Part shown: positions 33,954 to 43,153 of the stretch, piece by piece
How positions within the stretch are numbered: the first letter of the stretch is position 1
Layout of the letters: each line of letters starts with the position of its first letter
Assembly: GCF_003311645.1 (NCBI RefSeq)
Contig: NZ_QEST01000216.1
Coordinates: forward strand, 46,100 to 110,099
DNA length: 64,000 bases
Direction: 5' to 3'
From: Streptomyces sp. PT12
GTDB lineage: Bacteria; Actinomycetota; Actinomycetes; Streptomycetales; Streptomycetaceae
Notes under the pieces: model-generated
What the model saw: the letters and a program-made list of their open reading frames with translations, nothing else
Databases searched by the model: none
Told to the model about the DNA's origin: nothing
Program-made: the position numbers and the translations under genes

Positions 33954-35261
33954 TCACTCGGTGCCGACGGTCACCTTCTCGTCGTTCTCCAGCTGGGAGA
34001 TCAGCTGCTCGGTCAGCTCCATGTCCCACAGCACGGCCGAGCCCTGCTCGGTGGCGTAGCCGGGGTCGGCGACCGGGATGTTCATGCGCTCGGCGCCGCG
34101 CATCCCCCAGAACATCTCGCGCAGGTTCCACAGGCTCATGTCCTCGTCCACGATGAGCGCGTCGAGCCCGGCGTTCATGGTGGGGAAGAGCGTGAACGGG
34201 TTGAGCAGCGTCGAGGGCGACGCGGCCTGGTCGGCGAGCGTCCCGAGGAACTCCTGCTGGTTCTGGGTGCGCCCCAGGTCGCCCATGGCCTCCTGGTAGC
34301 GCTGCCGGTTGAACGCCAGCGACTCGGCGCCGTCGAGCTGGTGGCAGCCCGCCTCGAAGTCGGCGCCCGAGTTCTCGTCCCGGATCGGCTCGTCGAAGCA
34401 CATCTCGACGCCGCCGAGGGCGTCCACCACGTTGGCGAAGCCGCCGAAGCCGATCTCGGCGTAGTGGTCGATGCGCAGCCCGGTGTTGTACTCGATCGTG
34501 CGGACCAGCAGCTCGGGGCCCTCGATGGCATAGGCGGCGTTGAGCTTCTGCTGCTGCGCGGGTATCCGGTTGCCCGAGACCGAGCCGGTGAACTCGGGAA
34601 TGGTCACCCACGAGTCACGCGGCAGGCTGACCATCGTGTTCCCGTTGTCGCCGACGTGCAGGATCATGATCGTGTCCGTGCGCTGGCCGTCGGTCGAGCC
34701 GGTGTGCAGCTCCCGCTGCTCCTCCTCGCTCAGCCCCTCGCGGCTGTCGGAGCCGACGATCAGGAAGTTGGTGCCCCGGCCGCCCGTCGGCCGGTCCTCG
34801 ACGGAGGCCAGGTCGACCTCGCGGCGCAGCTTGCCGTCCGCCCAGAAGTAGATGCCCACGCCCGTCACCAGCAGCACCAGCACCAGCGCGAGCGCGGTGA
34901 AGCCGATGCGGCGGCGCCAGTTGACCGGGCCGCGCGGGCGGCGCGGCCCCGGGCCGCGGTCGTCATAGGGGTCATGGCCACCGGGCGGGGGCGGGGGAGG
35001 AGGCGCGGGGGAGCGGCGGTCCTGGCCGTTGCCGCGGTAGAGCTGGCCCTCGTTGTAGCCGGAGTCGAATCCGGGGTCGGCCCCGTCGTCGTGCTGGGGC
35101 GCCCGCTGGCGCGGCGGTCTTCCGACGTGCGGCATGACCCGGGCGCTCTCCGGACGGGCGTTGCCGCTGCCCTGTCCGTAACGGTCCTGACCCCTGCCCC
35201 TCTGGGGACGGTGGGGGTGGGCCTGGTGGTCGTCGGTCCAGCCGTCGGGCCAGTCGCTCAT
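33954..35261 (-). CDS. LytR-CpsA-Psr (LCP) family glycopolymer ligase
   Basis: A 435-residue membrane-anchored protein. The cytoplasmic N-terminus is a long Pro/Arg/Gln-rich tail (about 1-105), followed by one TM helix (IGFTALALVLVLLVTGVGIYF). The extracellular LCP domain shows NFLIVGSDSREG, TIMILHVGDNGNTMVSLPRDSWVTIPE, QKLNAAYAIEG, VDALGGVEMCFDEPI and ESLAFNRQR, including the conserved Asp/Arg that hold the polyprenyl pyrophosphate. LCP proteins attach teichoic acid or other glycopolymers to peptidoglycan. ATG 35261 is the start. No LytR_C tail is present. Three further LCP genes lie downstream. Confidence 0.93.
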   Translation of the reverse strand: MSDWPDGWTDDHQAHPHRPQRGRGQDRYGQGSGNARPESARVMPHVGRPPRQRAPQHDDGADPGFDSGYNEGQLYRGNGQDRRSPAPPPPPPPGGHDPYDDRGPGPRRPRGPVNWRRRIGFTALALVLVLLVTGVGIYFWADGKLRREVDLASVEDRPTGGRGTNFLIVGSDSREGLSEEEQRELHTGSTDGQRTDTIMILHVGDNGNTMVSLPRDSWVTIPEFTGSVSGNRIPAQQQKLNAAYAIEGPELLVRTIEYNTGLRIDHYAEIGFGGFANVVDALGGVEMCFDEPIRDENSGADFEAGCHQLDGAESLAFNRQRYQEAMGDLGRTQNQQEFLGTLADQAASPSTLLNPFTLFPTMNAGLDALIVDEDMSLWNLREMFWGMRGAERMNIPVADPGYATEQGSAVLWDMELTEQLISQLENDEKVTVGTE

Positions 35262-35369
35262 GACATGCCAGTGTGCCGCCCCCGACCGCCGAACGGGTGG
35301 CCGGGTCCGCACTGTGGCAGAGCTGATGCAATCCGCCGGGGCGTGCGACCCCCGCTTACGCTTACGCCC

Positions 35370-35876
35370 ATGGCCGACCTTCCGGGTAAACCCACCGCCG
35401 CGTCCCGCACCACCCTGTCGCACATCATGACGCAGGCCGATGTGAACCTCCTCGGCACGGTGCACGGCGGCGTGATCATGAAGCTGGTCGACGACGCGGC
35501 CGGAGCGGTCGCGGGCCGCCACTCGGGCGGGCCCGCGGTCACGGCCTCGATGGACGAGATGGTCTTCCTCGAGCCGGTCAAGGTCGGCGACCTCGTGCAT
35601 GTCCACGCCCAGGTCAACTGGACGGGCAGGACCTCCATGGAGATCGGCGTCAAGGTGCTGGCCGAGCGGTGGAACGAGTCGACGCCCGCGACCCGCGTCG
35701 GCACCGCCTATCTGGTCTTCGCGGCGGTCGACGAGAGCGGCAGGCCCCGCGCCGTGCCGCCCGTCGTCCCCGACAACGACCGCGACCGCCGCCGCTTCCA
35801 GGAGGCACAGATCCGCCGCACCCACCGGCTCGCCAGGCGCAGGGAGATCATGGAGCTGCGCAAGCGCCCGCTGTAG
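35370..35876 (+). CDS. Acyl-CoA thioesterase (hotdog fold, YciA/BACH type)
   Basis: A 168-residue single-hotdog thioesterase that hydrolyses acyl-CoA. The motifs are TQADVNLLGTVHGGVIMKLVDDAAG (active-site loop and helix), VTASMDEMVFLEPVKVGDLVHVHAQVNWTGRTSMEI and a basic C-terminal helix. ATG 35370 has no Shine-Dalgarno site; TACGCT (35357-35362) ends seven bases before it, so the mRNA is probably leaderless. The much longer open frame upstream overlaps the LCP gene and is a shadow. Confidence 0.93.
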   Translation: MADLPGKPTAASRTTLSHIMTQADVNLLGTVHGGVIMKLVDDAAGAVAGRHSGGPAVTASMDEMVFLEPVKVGDLVHVHAQVNWTGRTSMEIGVKVLAERWNESTPATRVGTAYLVFAAVDESGRPRAVPPVVPDNDRDRRRFQEAQIRRTHRLARRREIMELRKRPL

Positions 35877-35886
35877 CCCGGGAGTT

Positions 35887-35971
35887 GGGCCCTGGTGGAT
35901 TCCGGGCCCTGGTGGATTCCGGGCCCTGGTGGATTCCGGGGCAAGGCGGATTCCGGGGTAAGGAGGACTAC
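35887..35971. repeat. 17-bp tandem repeat, five copies, after the thioesterase
   Basis: GGGCCCTGGTGGATTCC occurs three times exactly (35887-35937), then as two progressively diverged copies (35938-35971) that run into the 3' end of the glycosylase gene at 35968. It starts 10 bp after the thioesterase TAG. Non-coding in the convergent gap. Confidence 0.9.
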
Positions 35972-36900
35972 AAGCGGGCGATCCTGGCGTGGCGCTGGCG
36001 GGGCGCGCGGCGGGGCGGCGCGATCCCGGTGAGCAGGACGAGCCGCGCGGCCCTGTGGCGCTGGCCCGCGTAGGGCGCGAGCAGCTGAAGCATCCGGTCG
36101 TCGTCCGCGTCCCGCTCGCCGCCGAGCGCGTAGCCGACCGTCCTGGGCAGGTGCAGATCGCCGACGGTGAGGGCGTCGGGGTCGCCGTTGGCGCGTTGCA
36201 GCGTCTCCGCCGCGGTCCACGGGCCGATGCCCGGCACGGCCGTCAGGCGCGCCATCGCCTCGGGCAGCGCCATCGCCGCCGCCTCCTCCATGCGCCGCGC
36301 GACCCGCGCCGCGCGCACCACCGCGGCCGAGCGCTTGGGGTCCACGCCCGCGCGGTGCCACTCCCACGAGGGGATGAGGGCGAACGTCCGGGGCTCGGGC
36401 ATCACATACATCCCCGCCGCCGCCCCCGGCCCTGGCGCGGGCTCGCCGTACCACCTCAGCAGCAGCCGCCAGGCCCGGTACGCCTCCTCGGTGGTGACCC
36501 GCTGCTCGAGGACCGAGGGGATCAGCGACTCCATCACGAGCCCCGTGCGGATCAGCCTGACCCCGGGGTTGCGGCGCAGCGACTCGGCGATCAGCGGGTG
36601 GTGGGGGACGAACGCCCCGGGCTCGTCCTCGGCGCCGAGCAGCGCGGGCAGCCGTTCGAGCGCCCACGCGGCGCCCGGGCCCCACGCGTCCGCGGTCACC
36701 CGGGGCTCCGCGCCGTCACGCGCCTGGGCCAGCCGCAGGGTCGCGGGACCCGCCGGCGTGCGCGTCGCGCGCCACACCACCCCGTCGCGCCCCGCGCGGA
36801 ACGCCGGGTCATAAGGGCCGCGCCGCAGCACGAGGATGCTGCGGCGCAGGTCGAAGGGGCCAGCGGGGCGAAAGGCACGGGTGAGGCTGCGGTCCGGCAC
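35968..36900 (-). CDS. DNA-3-methyladenine glycosylase 2 family protein (AlkA-like, HhH-GPD)
   Basis: A 310-residue base-excision-repair enzyme. The N-terminal domain (about 1-110) is beta-rich; the HhH-GPD part has VLEQRVTTEEAYRAWRLLLRWYG, the hairpin VPGIGPWTAAETLQRANG (222-239) and the catalytic aspartate in VGDLHL (D248). The region around the LEQRV motif diverges from standard AlkA. GTG 36900 is the start; TAGCCT ends eight bases upstream and no Shine-Dalgarno is seen, suggesting a leaderless transcript. The last residues overlap the repeat array. Confidence 0.87.
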   Translation of the reverse strand: MPDRSLTRAFRPAGPFDLRRSILVLRRGPYDPAFRAGRDGVVWRATRTPAGPATLRLAQARDGAEPRVTADAWGPGAAWALERLPALLGAEDEPGAFVPHHPLIAESLRRNPGVRLIRTGLVMESLIPSVLEQRVTTEEAYRAWRLLLRWYGEPAPGPGAAAGMYVMPEPRTFALIPSWEWHRAGVDPKRSAAVVRAARVARRMEEAAAMALPEAMARLTAVPGIGPWTAAETLQRANGDPDALTVGDLHLPRTVGYALGGERDADDDRMLQLLAPYAGQRHRAARLVLLTGIAPPRRAPRQRHARIARL

Positions 36901-36935
36901 GGTCGAACAGGCTAACGGTTCTGCCGCGCGCCCCG

Positions 36936-38159
36936 TCACCGGCCCTGGAGGCGGTGGGCCGTGTCGCGGATGACCGGCAGGTCGTCGTAGAGCGCGTCGC
37001 CGGGGCACTCGGTGGCGTAACCGTCGCGGTGGCCCGAGATGTTGTTGAGCTTGACCGTGGTGCCCGCGGGGTACTTCCCGCCGCCAGAGGTGCGGTTGGC
37101 GCTGGCCGCGGGGTCGCGGTCGTGCAGGCCGAGCTTCCACGCGGTCAGCAGCGACAGCGCGTCCCGCACGTCGCGCCCTGGGTCGGTGCTCGAGTAGGTG
37201 CCGAGGACGGCCACGCCCATGCTGTTGTGGTTGAAGCCATAGGTGTGCGCGCCCTGCACGGGCAGGGCGACGCCGCCCGCGCGGCCCTCGTAGATCGTTC
37301 CGCACTTGTCGACGAAGAAGTTGTAGCCCACGTCGCGCCAGCCCTGGCTCTCCACGTGGTAGCGGTAGATGCCGCGCAGCAGCGAAGGGGCCTCGGAGCA
37401 CGCGTAGTTGTTGCCGCCCGCGGTGTGGTGGACAAACGCCGTCTTGACCGAGTCGGTGTAGACGAAGCCGCTCTCCCGCAGGCTCTCGTCCGCGCCCCAC
37501 TTGGAGCGGATGACGATGGGCGGGCGCGGCCCCTCGTGGTCGCCCGCCGCGGCGCCGCCCCCGGGCGCGACCTCGCCCGCGAGCTCCCCGTCCGCCTCGC
37601 CCACGCCGGGGTCGATCAGCTCCACCGAGAGCCCCTCGGGCAGCTCGGCGTCCGGCGCGTCCTCGCGCGGCTCGACCCTGACGTGCACCCCGTCGGACGC
37701 GCCGACCCAGCGGGGCGCGGTGCCGCCGCGCACGCGGTCGGCGCCCGCCTCGGCGGTGCCGGGGTCGGGTGCGTGGTCGGCGCCCGGCTCCAGGTCGAGC
37801 CAGTCCGACCAGTCCCCGGTCCCCGCGTCCCTCGCCCGCACCTGCACCGTGCCGTTCAGCTCGTCGGACGGGTCGTCCCACACGACGCCGAGCAGCGAGA
37901 ACGGGTCGGTGTCCGTGGCGGGCAGGCCGCGCGTGCCCAGGGGCTCGACGGGCTCGGGCGACCCGTCGCCCGGATCGCCGCCCGAGCGGGTCTCGAAGTC
38001 GAGGGGTTGCAGCGCGAGCGACTGCGTGCCGCCGGCCCGCGCGCCCGCCTCCGTGGGCCGCGCGACCGCGCTGCCCGGCAGCAGCAGGGGAAGGGCGACG
38101 GCGGCCGCGCAGGCGGCGCCGATCGCGGAAGCAAGAGGAGATACCAGAAATGAGCGCAT
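36936..38159 (-). CDS. Secreted N-acetylmuramoyl-L-alanine amidase (PGRP domain)
   Basis: A 407-residue exported amidase. The first 35 residues are a signal peptide (basic start, hydrophobic core VSPLASAIGAACAAAVALPLLL). The middle carries a Pro/Asp/Glu-rich segment and a WSDWLDLE module typical of these proteins. The catalytic PGRP/amidase-2 domain (about 235-405) has FVHHTAGGNN, GYNFFVDKCGTIYEGR, TYGFNHNSMGVAVLG and SGHRDGYATECPGD with zinc ligands His/His/Cys. It cleaves the amide between MurNAc and the stem peptide. Acts in the wall. Confidence 0.93.
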   Translation of the reverse strand: MRSFLVSPLASAIGAACAAAVALPLLLPGSAVARPTEAGARAGGTQSLALQPLDFETRSGGDPGDGSPEPVEPLGTRGLPATDTDPFSLLGVVWDDPSDELNGTVQVRARDAGTGDWSDWLDLEPGADHAPDPGTAEAGADRVRGGTAPRWVGASDGVHVRVEPREDAPDAELPEGLSVELIDPGVGEADGELAGEVAPGGGAAAGDHEGPRPPIVIRSKWGADESLRESGFVYTDSVKTAFVHHTAGGNNYACSEAPSLLRGIYRYHVESQGWRDVGYNFFVDKCGTIYEGRAGGVALPVQGAHTYGFNHNSMGVAVLGTYSSTDPGRDVRDALSLLTAWKLGLHDRDPAASANRTSGGGKYPAGTTVKLNNISGHRDGYATECPGDALYDDLPVIRDTAHRLQGR

Positions 38160-38285
38160 ATCAGGATCTTCCGCACAGAATCCAACCGCTGTCCATCGGT
38201 GAGTGACCGAACGATGACCGAGGGTGAGGCTGGCCGCCCCGCCCGTCCACCCCTGGGGGCGACGCCCCCGCGTACCCTTGCGCCG

Positions 38286-39038
38286 ATGAACATTCACGAC
38301 CGCACCCCCGTCGACCTGCTGCGTTCCGCGCTCGCCACGGATGGCGCCCGGCCGCTGGTGACGTACTACGACGACGCCACCGGGGAACGGGTCGAGCTGT
38401 CCGTGGCCACCCTCGCCAATTGGGTGGCCAAGACGGCCAATCTCCTCCAGGACGAGCTGGGCGCGGAGCGCGGCGACCGGCTCGCGCTCCTCCTCCCCGC
38501 CCACTGGCAGACCGCGGTCTGGCTGCTCGCGTGCTCCGCCACGGGCGTCGTCGCCGACATCGGGGGTGACCCCGCGGGCGCCGACCTGGTGGTCAGCGGC
38601 CCCGACGCGCTCGATGCCGCCCGCGCGTGCCCGGGGGAGCGCGTTGCCCTCGCCCTGCGCCCCCTGGGCGCGCGGTTTCCCCAGCCGCCCGTCGGATTCA
38701 CCGACTACGCGGTGGCGGTGCCCGCCCAGCCGGACACGTTCGCCGCCTATGACCCGGCGGGGCCATCCGATGTCGCCTATGTCGTCGAAGGCGCCGAACT
38801 CACCGGTGGCCAGGCCGTCGAACGGGCCCGCGCCGACGCCGGGGCCCTGGGCCTGACCGCGGGCTCACGCGTCATGTCCCTGGCGGGCTATGGCGGTTGG
38901 ACCGGGATCTCCACCGGTCTTCTGGCCCCGCTCGCCGCGGGCGCCTCCGTGGTGCTCTGCCGCAACGCCGAACGCCTCGCCCCCGAGGCCATCGCCGCGC
39001 GCCGGGAGAGTGAGCGCGTCACCCACTTCGCGGACTGA
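38286..39038 (+). CDS. TIGR03089 family protein (truncated acyl-activating-enzyme homologue)
   Basis: A 250-residue protein resembling the N-terminal part of AMP-dependent synthetases: PLVTYYDDATGERVELSVATLANWVAKTANLL and GDRLALLLPAHWQTAVWLLACSATGVV. It lacks the C-terminal catalytic lid, matching the actinobacterial TIGR03089 family, whose function is unknown. It is encoded next to LCP genes, which is common in the order. ATG 38286 follows TACCCT by seven bases without a Shine-Dalgarno site, indicating a leaderless start; the upstream ATG 38199 is less likely. Confidence 0.88.
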   Translation: MNIHDRTPVDLLRSALATDGARPLVTYYDDATGERVELSVATLANWVAKTANLLQDELGAERGDRLALLLPAHWQTAVWLLACSATGVVADIGGDPAGADLVVSGPDALDAARACPGERVALALRPLGARFPQPPVGFTDYAVAVPAQPDTFAAYDPAGPSDVAYVVEGAELTGGQAVERARADAGALGLTAGSRVMSLAGYGGWTGISTGLLAPLAAGASVVLCRNAERLAPEAIAARRESERVTHFAD

Positions 39039-39077
39039 CGGTGGCCGCCCGCGCCCCGCGCCCCCAGGATCGTGCCC

Positions 39078-39341
39078 ATGAGGGTGCCGCAACAGCCCAC
39101 CTACCACCGGCTCATCGTGCCGCTGTCCGCGCCGCGGCCCGCGCCGCGGCCCGAGCCGCCGCCAGGGCCCGCCGCCGGGGGCGGCCACCGCTGGCCGCTG
39201 TGGCTGGCGTTGGCCGTGTCCTTCGCGCTGCTGGTGACCGCGGCGACGGGCTGGCTCCTGCGGCACGGCGCCCCCCAGGGCTCCGCGGCCCCCCGCGCGC
39301 CCGGGGCCCACGCGCTCCCCGTTACGGATATCGATCGTTAA
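39078..39341 (+). CDS. Small single-TM hypothetical protein
   Basis: An 87-residue protein with a Pro/Arg/Ala-rich cytoplasmic part (about 1-37), one transmembrane helix WPLWLALAVSFALLVTAATGWLL and a short Ala/Pro outer tail. No family recognised. The start may be ATG 39078 or GTG 39072. CAGGAT ends seven bases before ATG 39078, compatible with a leaderless message. Position between TIGR03089 and an LCP gene suggests an envelope role, but this is only inference. Confidence 0.6.
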   Translation: MRVPQQPTYHRLIVPLSAPRPAPRPEPPPGPAAGGGHRWPLWLALAVSFALLVTAATGWLLRHGAPQGSAAPRAPGAHALPVTDIDR

Positions 39342-39375
39342 TCCCATGCGAACGTAAAGAGAGCTGCCTCGAAAA

Positions 39376-39470
39376 ACCCTGAAAAGGGTAACTAGCCGGA
39401 TGATTACCCCCACCTCTTGAGGTGGTGTGTGTCACCGCGATCGCAGGGCGCGGAACCTGGCAGCTAGTGT
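39376..39470 (+). promoter_or_regulatory. Upstream region of the LCP pair with small hairpins and a -10 candidate
   Basis: The gap 39342-39516 contains ACCCT-GAAA-AGGGT (39376-39389), a stem closed by a GNRA-type tetraloop, and a CCACCTC-TT-GAGGTGG palindrome (39410-39425). TAGTGT (39465-39470) is a -10 candidate about 47 bp before the GTG start. A proper -35 is not evident. Confidence 0.4.
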
Positions 39471-39516
39471 GTGCCGTCTGATCCTCTAGTAGGCACAGCG
39501 GAGGGCGCACGGACTC

Positions 39517-41277
39517 GTGGAAGCGCAGGGACGCGGGGGTGCGGGAGACATCGATCCCGCGGATCAGTGGGTGTTCAACCCGGAGACCGGTACCTACGAG
39601 CTGCGGCTGCCCGGGGCACGACAGGGCGAACGGCCGCAGCAGCAGGGACCGTCCTCCCCGAGCCGTCCGCGCGGTTCACGTAACGCTCCGCCGCCTCAGC
39701 GTCGCGGTCCGTCGCAGGCGCCGGGGGACCGGGAGAAGCCGCCGGTGGGCGACCGGCCCGTACCGCCGCAGCGCGACCGCCGCGCGAGCGGCAGCGGGGG
39801 CAGCCGCCGCAAGGGCCCGAGCCGCAAGGCCAAGAAGCAACGCTCGGGTACCAAGAGGGTGTTCATGTGGATCGGCGGCACCCTCGCGATGCTGCTGGTC
39901 GTCGGCTGCGCCGCGGGCTGGTACCTCTACAACCGCTTCAACAACAACATCGAGAAGTACGACGTCGGCATCGAGAACCCGTACCAGTCCGACGAGCCCG
40001 TCAACATCCTCTTCATCGGCACCGATACGCGTGACGGCGACGGCAACGACAGCTACGGCGGCGACGCCAGCGAGGGCGCGGACACCACGATCCTCATGCA
40101 CTTCTCCGAGGACCGCACCAACGCCACGGGGTTGAGCATCCCGCGCGACCTGATCACCGACATCCCCGACTGCGAGGTCGTGCAGGAGGACGGCACGAGG
40201 GTCACCATCCCCGGCTCGCAGGGGGTGCGCTTCAACCAGAGCATGGGCACCAACGGGCGCGACCCCGGCTGCGTGTGGCGCACGGTGGAGGAGCTGACCG
40301 GGGTCAGCATCAACCACTTCATGATGGCCGACTTCAACGCCGTGAAGGACCTCTCATCGGCGGTCGGCGGCGTGCCCGTCTGCGTCGAAGAGCCGATAGA
40401 CGACCCCAAGTCCCATCTCCAACTCGACGCCGGAAACCATGTGCTCGAGGGCGAGGAGGCGCTGGCGTTCGTCCGCACCCGCTACTCGGTGGGCACCGGG
40501 AGCGACCTCAGCAGGATCGAGCTTCAGCAGCAGTTCCTGGCGTCGATGGCACGGCAGATCACCGAGCGCGATCTGCTCTCCAGCCTCGGCAGCTTCTACG
40601 ACCTCGCCGACGCCGCCACCAAGGCCCTCGCGGTGGACACCGAGATCGGCAGCATCGACAAGCTCTACGGCCTCGCCTCCGAGGTCGGTCAGGTCCCCAT
40701 GTCGGACATGACCTTCATCACCCTGCCCGTGGTCGACAACCCGGCGGAGCCCGAGGACGCCAAGGCCACCGTCGTGATCGACGAGGGCAGGGCCCGGCCG
40801 ATCTTCCAGATGCTCCAGCAGGACGTCTCCATGACGGACGACGGGAGCGAGGAGGGCGCGTCGGACGAGGGCGGCGACGCCGAGGGGCAGCCCGAGGCCG
40901 TCCCGGCCGCCGACATCAGGGTCGATGTCTACAACGGCGGCGACGTCATCGGCGCCGCCCAGGAGACGCTCGCCTGGATGCAGAACACCCATGGCATGAC
41001 CCTGGCCACCAACGAGGGCAACGCCGCGGCCCCGCAGGCGGAGACCACCCTGGAGTTCGGCAGGGACCAGGCGGGCATGGCCGCCACCCTGGCCGAGCTG
41101 ATGGGCCTGCCCGAGTCGGCGCTCCAGGAGCAGCCGGAGGACGCGGGCGACCAGCCGATGGTGCTGGTCCTCGGCGACGACTTCGCCGGCGCGGGCCAGC
41201 CCATAGAGGTCGCCCCCGAGCGGCCCGAGGACCTCGAAGGCATCACGGCGGACGACGAGGACGTCTGCGCGTCATGA
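39517..41277 (+). CDS. LytR-CpsA-Psr family protein with LytR_C domain
   Basis: 586 residues. A charged, Pro/Gln/Arg-rich cytoplasmic N-terminus (about 1-107) precedes one TM helix (VFMWIGGTLAMLLVVGCAAGWYLY). The LCP domain (about 165-320) has NILFIGTDTRDGDG, GLSIPRDLITDIPDC, NHFMMADFNAVKDL, VGGVPVCVEEPI and FVRTRYSVGTGSDLSRIELQQQFL. A C-terminal LytR_C domain follows (about 460-560). It ligates glycopolymers to the wall. The GTG 39517 start is supported by the GGAGGG 16-11 bases upstream and the next LCP gene follows after 36 bp. Confidence 0.93.
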   Translation: MEAQGRGGAGDIDPADQWVFNPETGTYELRLPGARQGERPQQQGPSSPSRPRGSRNAPPPQRRGPSQAPGDREKPPVGDRPVPPQRDRRASGSGGSRRKGPSRKAKKQRSGTKRVFMWIGGTLAMLLVVGCAAGWYLYNRFNNNIEKYDVGIENPYQSDEPVNILFIGTDTRDGDGNDSYGGDASEGADTTILMHFSEDRTNATGLSIPRDLITDIPDCEVVQEDGTRVTIPGSQGVRFNQSMGTNGRDPGCVWRTVEELTGVSINHFMMADFNAVKDLSSAVGGVPVCVEEPIDDPKSHLQLDAGNHVLEGEEALAFVRTRYSVGTGSDLSRIELQQQFLASMARQITERDLLSSLGSFYDLADAATKALAVDTEIGSIDKLYGLASEVGQVPMSDMTFITLPVVDNPAEPEDAKATVVIDEGRARPIFQMLQQDVSMTDDGSEEGASDEGGDAEGQPEAVPAADIRVDVYNGGDVIGAAQETLAWMQNTHGMTLATNEGNAAAPQAETTLEFGRDQAGMAATLAELMGLPESALQEQPEDAGDQPMVLVLGDDFAGAGQPIEVAPERPEDLEGITADDEDVCAS

Positions 41278-41313
41278 CGGCGCGGCGGATCTGCGGAATG
41301 TGGGGGGATTCCC

Positions 41314-43110
41314 GTGCGGAGTGCCGGCATACCCGGTGAGAACGAGGGTGGCCCCGCACGTGGGGTCACCCGGGCCGAGCAGCTCGGCTGGGACGAGAGC
41401 CTTTACCGGAACGCGGAGGGCGACCACGCCGTTCCCCCGCCCAGGCCGCTGGCCGACGGGGGCGGTGGCGACGCCGACGGCAACGGCGACGGCACGGGCG
41501 ACGGCACGGGCGACGGCACGGGGCCCAGGCGCGCCCGCCGCGGCGAGGAGCGGACGAAGAAGCCCCGCTGGCGCCGCGTCCTCGTCTGGACGTCGGCCGG
41601 GCTGGCGTTCGTCCTCGTCGCGGTCGCCGTCGCCGGGTTCCTCTACCTCCGCCACCTCAACGGCAACCTCGCCAAGGACGAGCTGAACCTCAGCGGCGAG
41701 CAGCTCGAGCGCGCCGAGCCCAACGCCGCGGGCCAGACGCCGCTCAACATCCTGCTGCTCGGCTCCGACTCCCGCACCGGCGAGGAGAACCAGGACCTCG
41801 GCGGCGGCGGCGAGGGCGGCCAGCGCGCCGACGTCCAGCTCCTGATGCACGCCTCGGCCGACCGCAGCAACATCTCGCTCGTCAGCGTCCCGCGCGACAC
41901 CATGGTCTCCATCCCCGAGTGCACCGACCCCGACACCGGCGAGGTCTACCCCGAGGTGGCCAGGGCGCGCATCAACTCCGCGCTCGACCACGGCGGTCCC
42001 GGCTGCGTCGTCGCCACATGGGAGCGGATGACCGACATCCCGATCGACCACTTCATGATGCTGGACTTCGCGGGCGTCGTGGAGATGGCCGACGCGGTCG
42101 GCGGCGTCCCGGTCTGCGTCGACGCCAACATCTACGACGACCGCTCCCAGCTGCGCCTCGAGGAGGGCACCACCGTCGTCGAGGGCGAGCAGGCCCTCCA
42201 GTGGCTGCGCACCCGGCACGGCTTCGAGAACGGCAGCGACGCCATAGGCCGCACGCGCGCCCAGCAGATGTATCTGAGCAACATGGCCGACGCGTTGCAG
42301 TCCGGCACGTCGCTCACCAACCCGAACGAGCTGATGGACCTCGCCGAGGCCGCCACCAACGCCCTCACCGTCGACCACGGACTCGGCTCCGTCCAGCGGC
42401 TCTACGAGCTGGGCGAGGACCTGCGCAACGTCCCGGGCGACCGCATCAACAGCGTGACCCTGCCCTGGCTCCCCGACCCGCTGAACCCCGATGTCACGGT
42501 GATCCCCGACCCGGAGAAGGCGGCCGACCTCTTCGAGCTGGTGCGCAACGACATCCCGCTCGACGACCAGGACGCCGAACCCGCCGACGACGGCGAGGGC
42601 GGGGACGGGGACGGCGGGGACGGGGACGGCGGCGCGAGCGAGTCGCCCGAGGTTCCCGCCGACCCGGCCGCCGACATCCCCGTCGCCGTCCGCAACGGCA
42701 CGGGCGACCAGCTGAACGCCCCGGTCGACGGCCGCGCCGGGGTGATCACCGACGAGCTGCACCGCCAGGGCTTCCTGCTCGCGGGCACCGACGCCACCGA
42801 GATCTCGGCCCCCGCCACCCAGGTGCTCCACCCCGAGGGCGGCAGCGAGGCCAACGCCCGCGCCGTCGCCGACGCCCTCGGCATCCCCGCCGAAGCGGTG
42901 CTGGTCTCGGCGACCGTCGAGTCCGTCACGGTGGTCATCGGCGCCGACTGGCGCGAGGGCACGGCGTTCCCCGCCGCGAGCGCCGACCCCACCGAGGGCG
43001 ACGCGGGCGGCGAGGCGACCGACGACGAAGGCCCCGTCGTGGACGAGGAGTCGATCCTCGGCGGCGACGACGAGAGCTGCATGAGCGTGAACCCGGCCTA
43101 CACCTGGTAG
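41314..43110 (+). CDS. LytR-CpsA-Psr family protein with LytR_C domain (second of the pair)
   Basis: 598 residues with the same layout as its neighbour: a cytoplasmic N-terminus with a Gly-Asp-Gly-Thr repeat (about 55-70), a TM helix (VLVWTSAGLAFVLVAVAVAGFLYL) and an LCP domain with NILLLGSDSRTGEE, SLVSVPRDTMVSIPEC, FMMLDFAGVVEMADAVGGVPVCVDANI and QWLRTRHGFENGSDAIGRTRAQQMYL. The C-terminal LytR_C domain begins about residue 450. GTG 41314 is the start. Probably a tandem duplication with the previous LCP gene that has since diverged. Confidence 0.93.
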   Translation: MRSAGIPGENEGGPARGVTRAEQLGWDESLYRNAEGDHAVPPPRPLADGGGGDADGNGDGTGDGTGDGTGPRRARRGEERTKKPRWRRVLVWTSAGLAFVLVAVAVAGFLYLRHLNGNLAKDELNLSGEQLERAEPNAAGQTPLNILLLGSDSRTGEENQDLGGGGEGGQRADVQLLMHASADRSNISLVSVPRDTMVSIPECTDPDTGEVYPEVARARINSALDHGGPGCVVATWERMTDIPIDHFMMLDFAGVVEMADAVGGVPVCVDANIYDDRSQLRLEEGTTVVEGEQALQWLRTRHGFENGSDAIGRTRAQQMYLSNMADALQSGTSLTNPNELMDLAEAATNALTVDHGLGSVQRLYELGEDLRNVPGDRINSVTLPWLPDPLNPDVTVIPDPEKAADLFELVRNDIPLDDQDAEPADDGEGGDGDGGDGDGGASESPEVPADPAADIPVAVRNGTGDQLNAPVDGRAGVITDELHRQGFLLAGTDATEISAPATQVLHPEGGSEANARAVADALGIPAEAVLVSATVESVTVVIGADWREGTAFPAASADPTEGDAGGEATDDEGPVVDEESILGGDDESCMSVNPAYTW

Positions 43111-43112
43111 GC

Positions 43113-43153
43113 CGGGCCCGGGGAACCCCGTGCGCCCAGGGCTCTCAGGGCGC
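43113..43153. terminator. Possible hairpin between LCP and GT2 genes
   Basis: GCGCCC (43132-43137) pairs with GGGCGC (43148-43153), and GGGG-AA-CCCC lies just before it. The structure overlaps the GT2 stop codon, so its role as a terminator is uncertain. Confidence 0.35.

Noticed and set aside
34341-35369. Upstream extension of the thioesterase frame
   Set aside because: The frame is antisense to the LCP gene; the leaderless ATG at 35370 agrees with family length.
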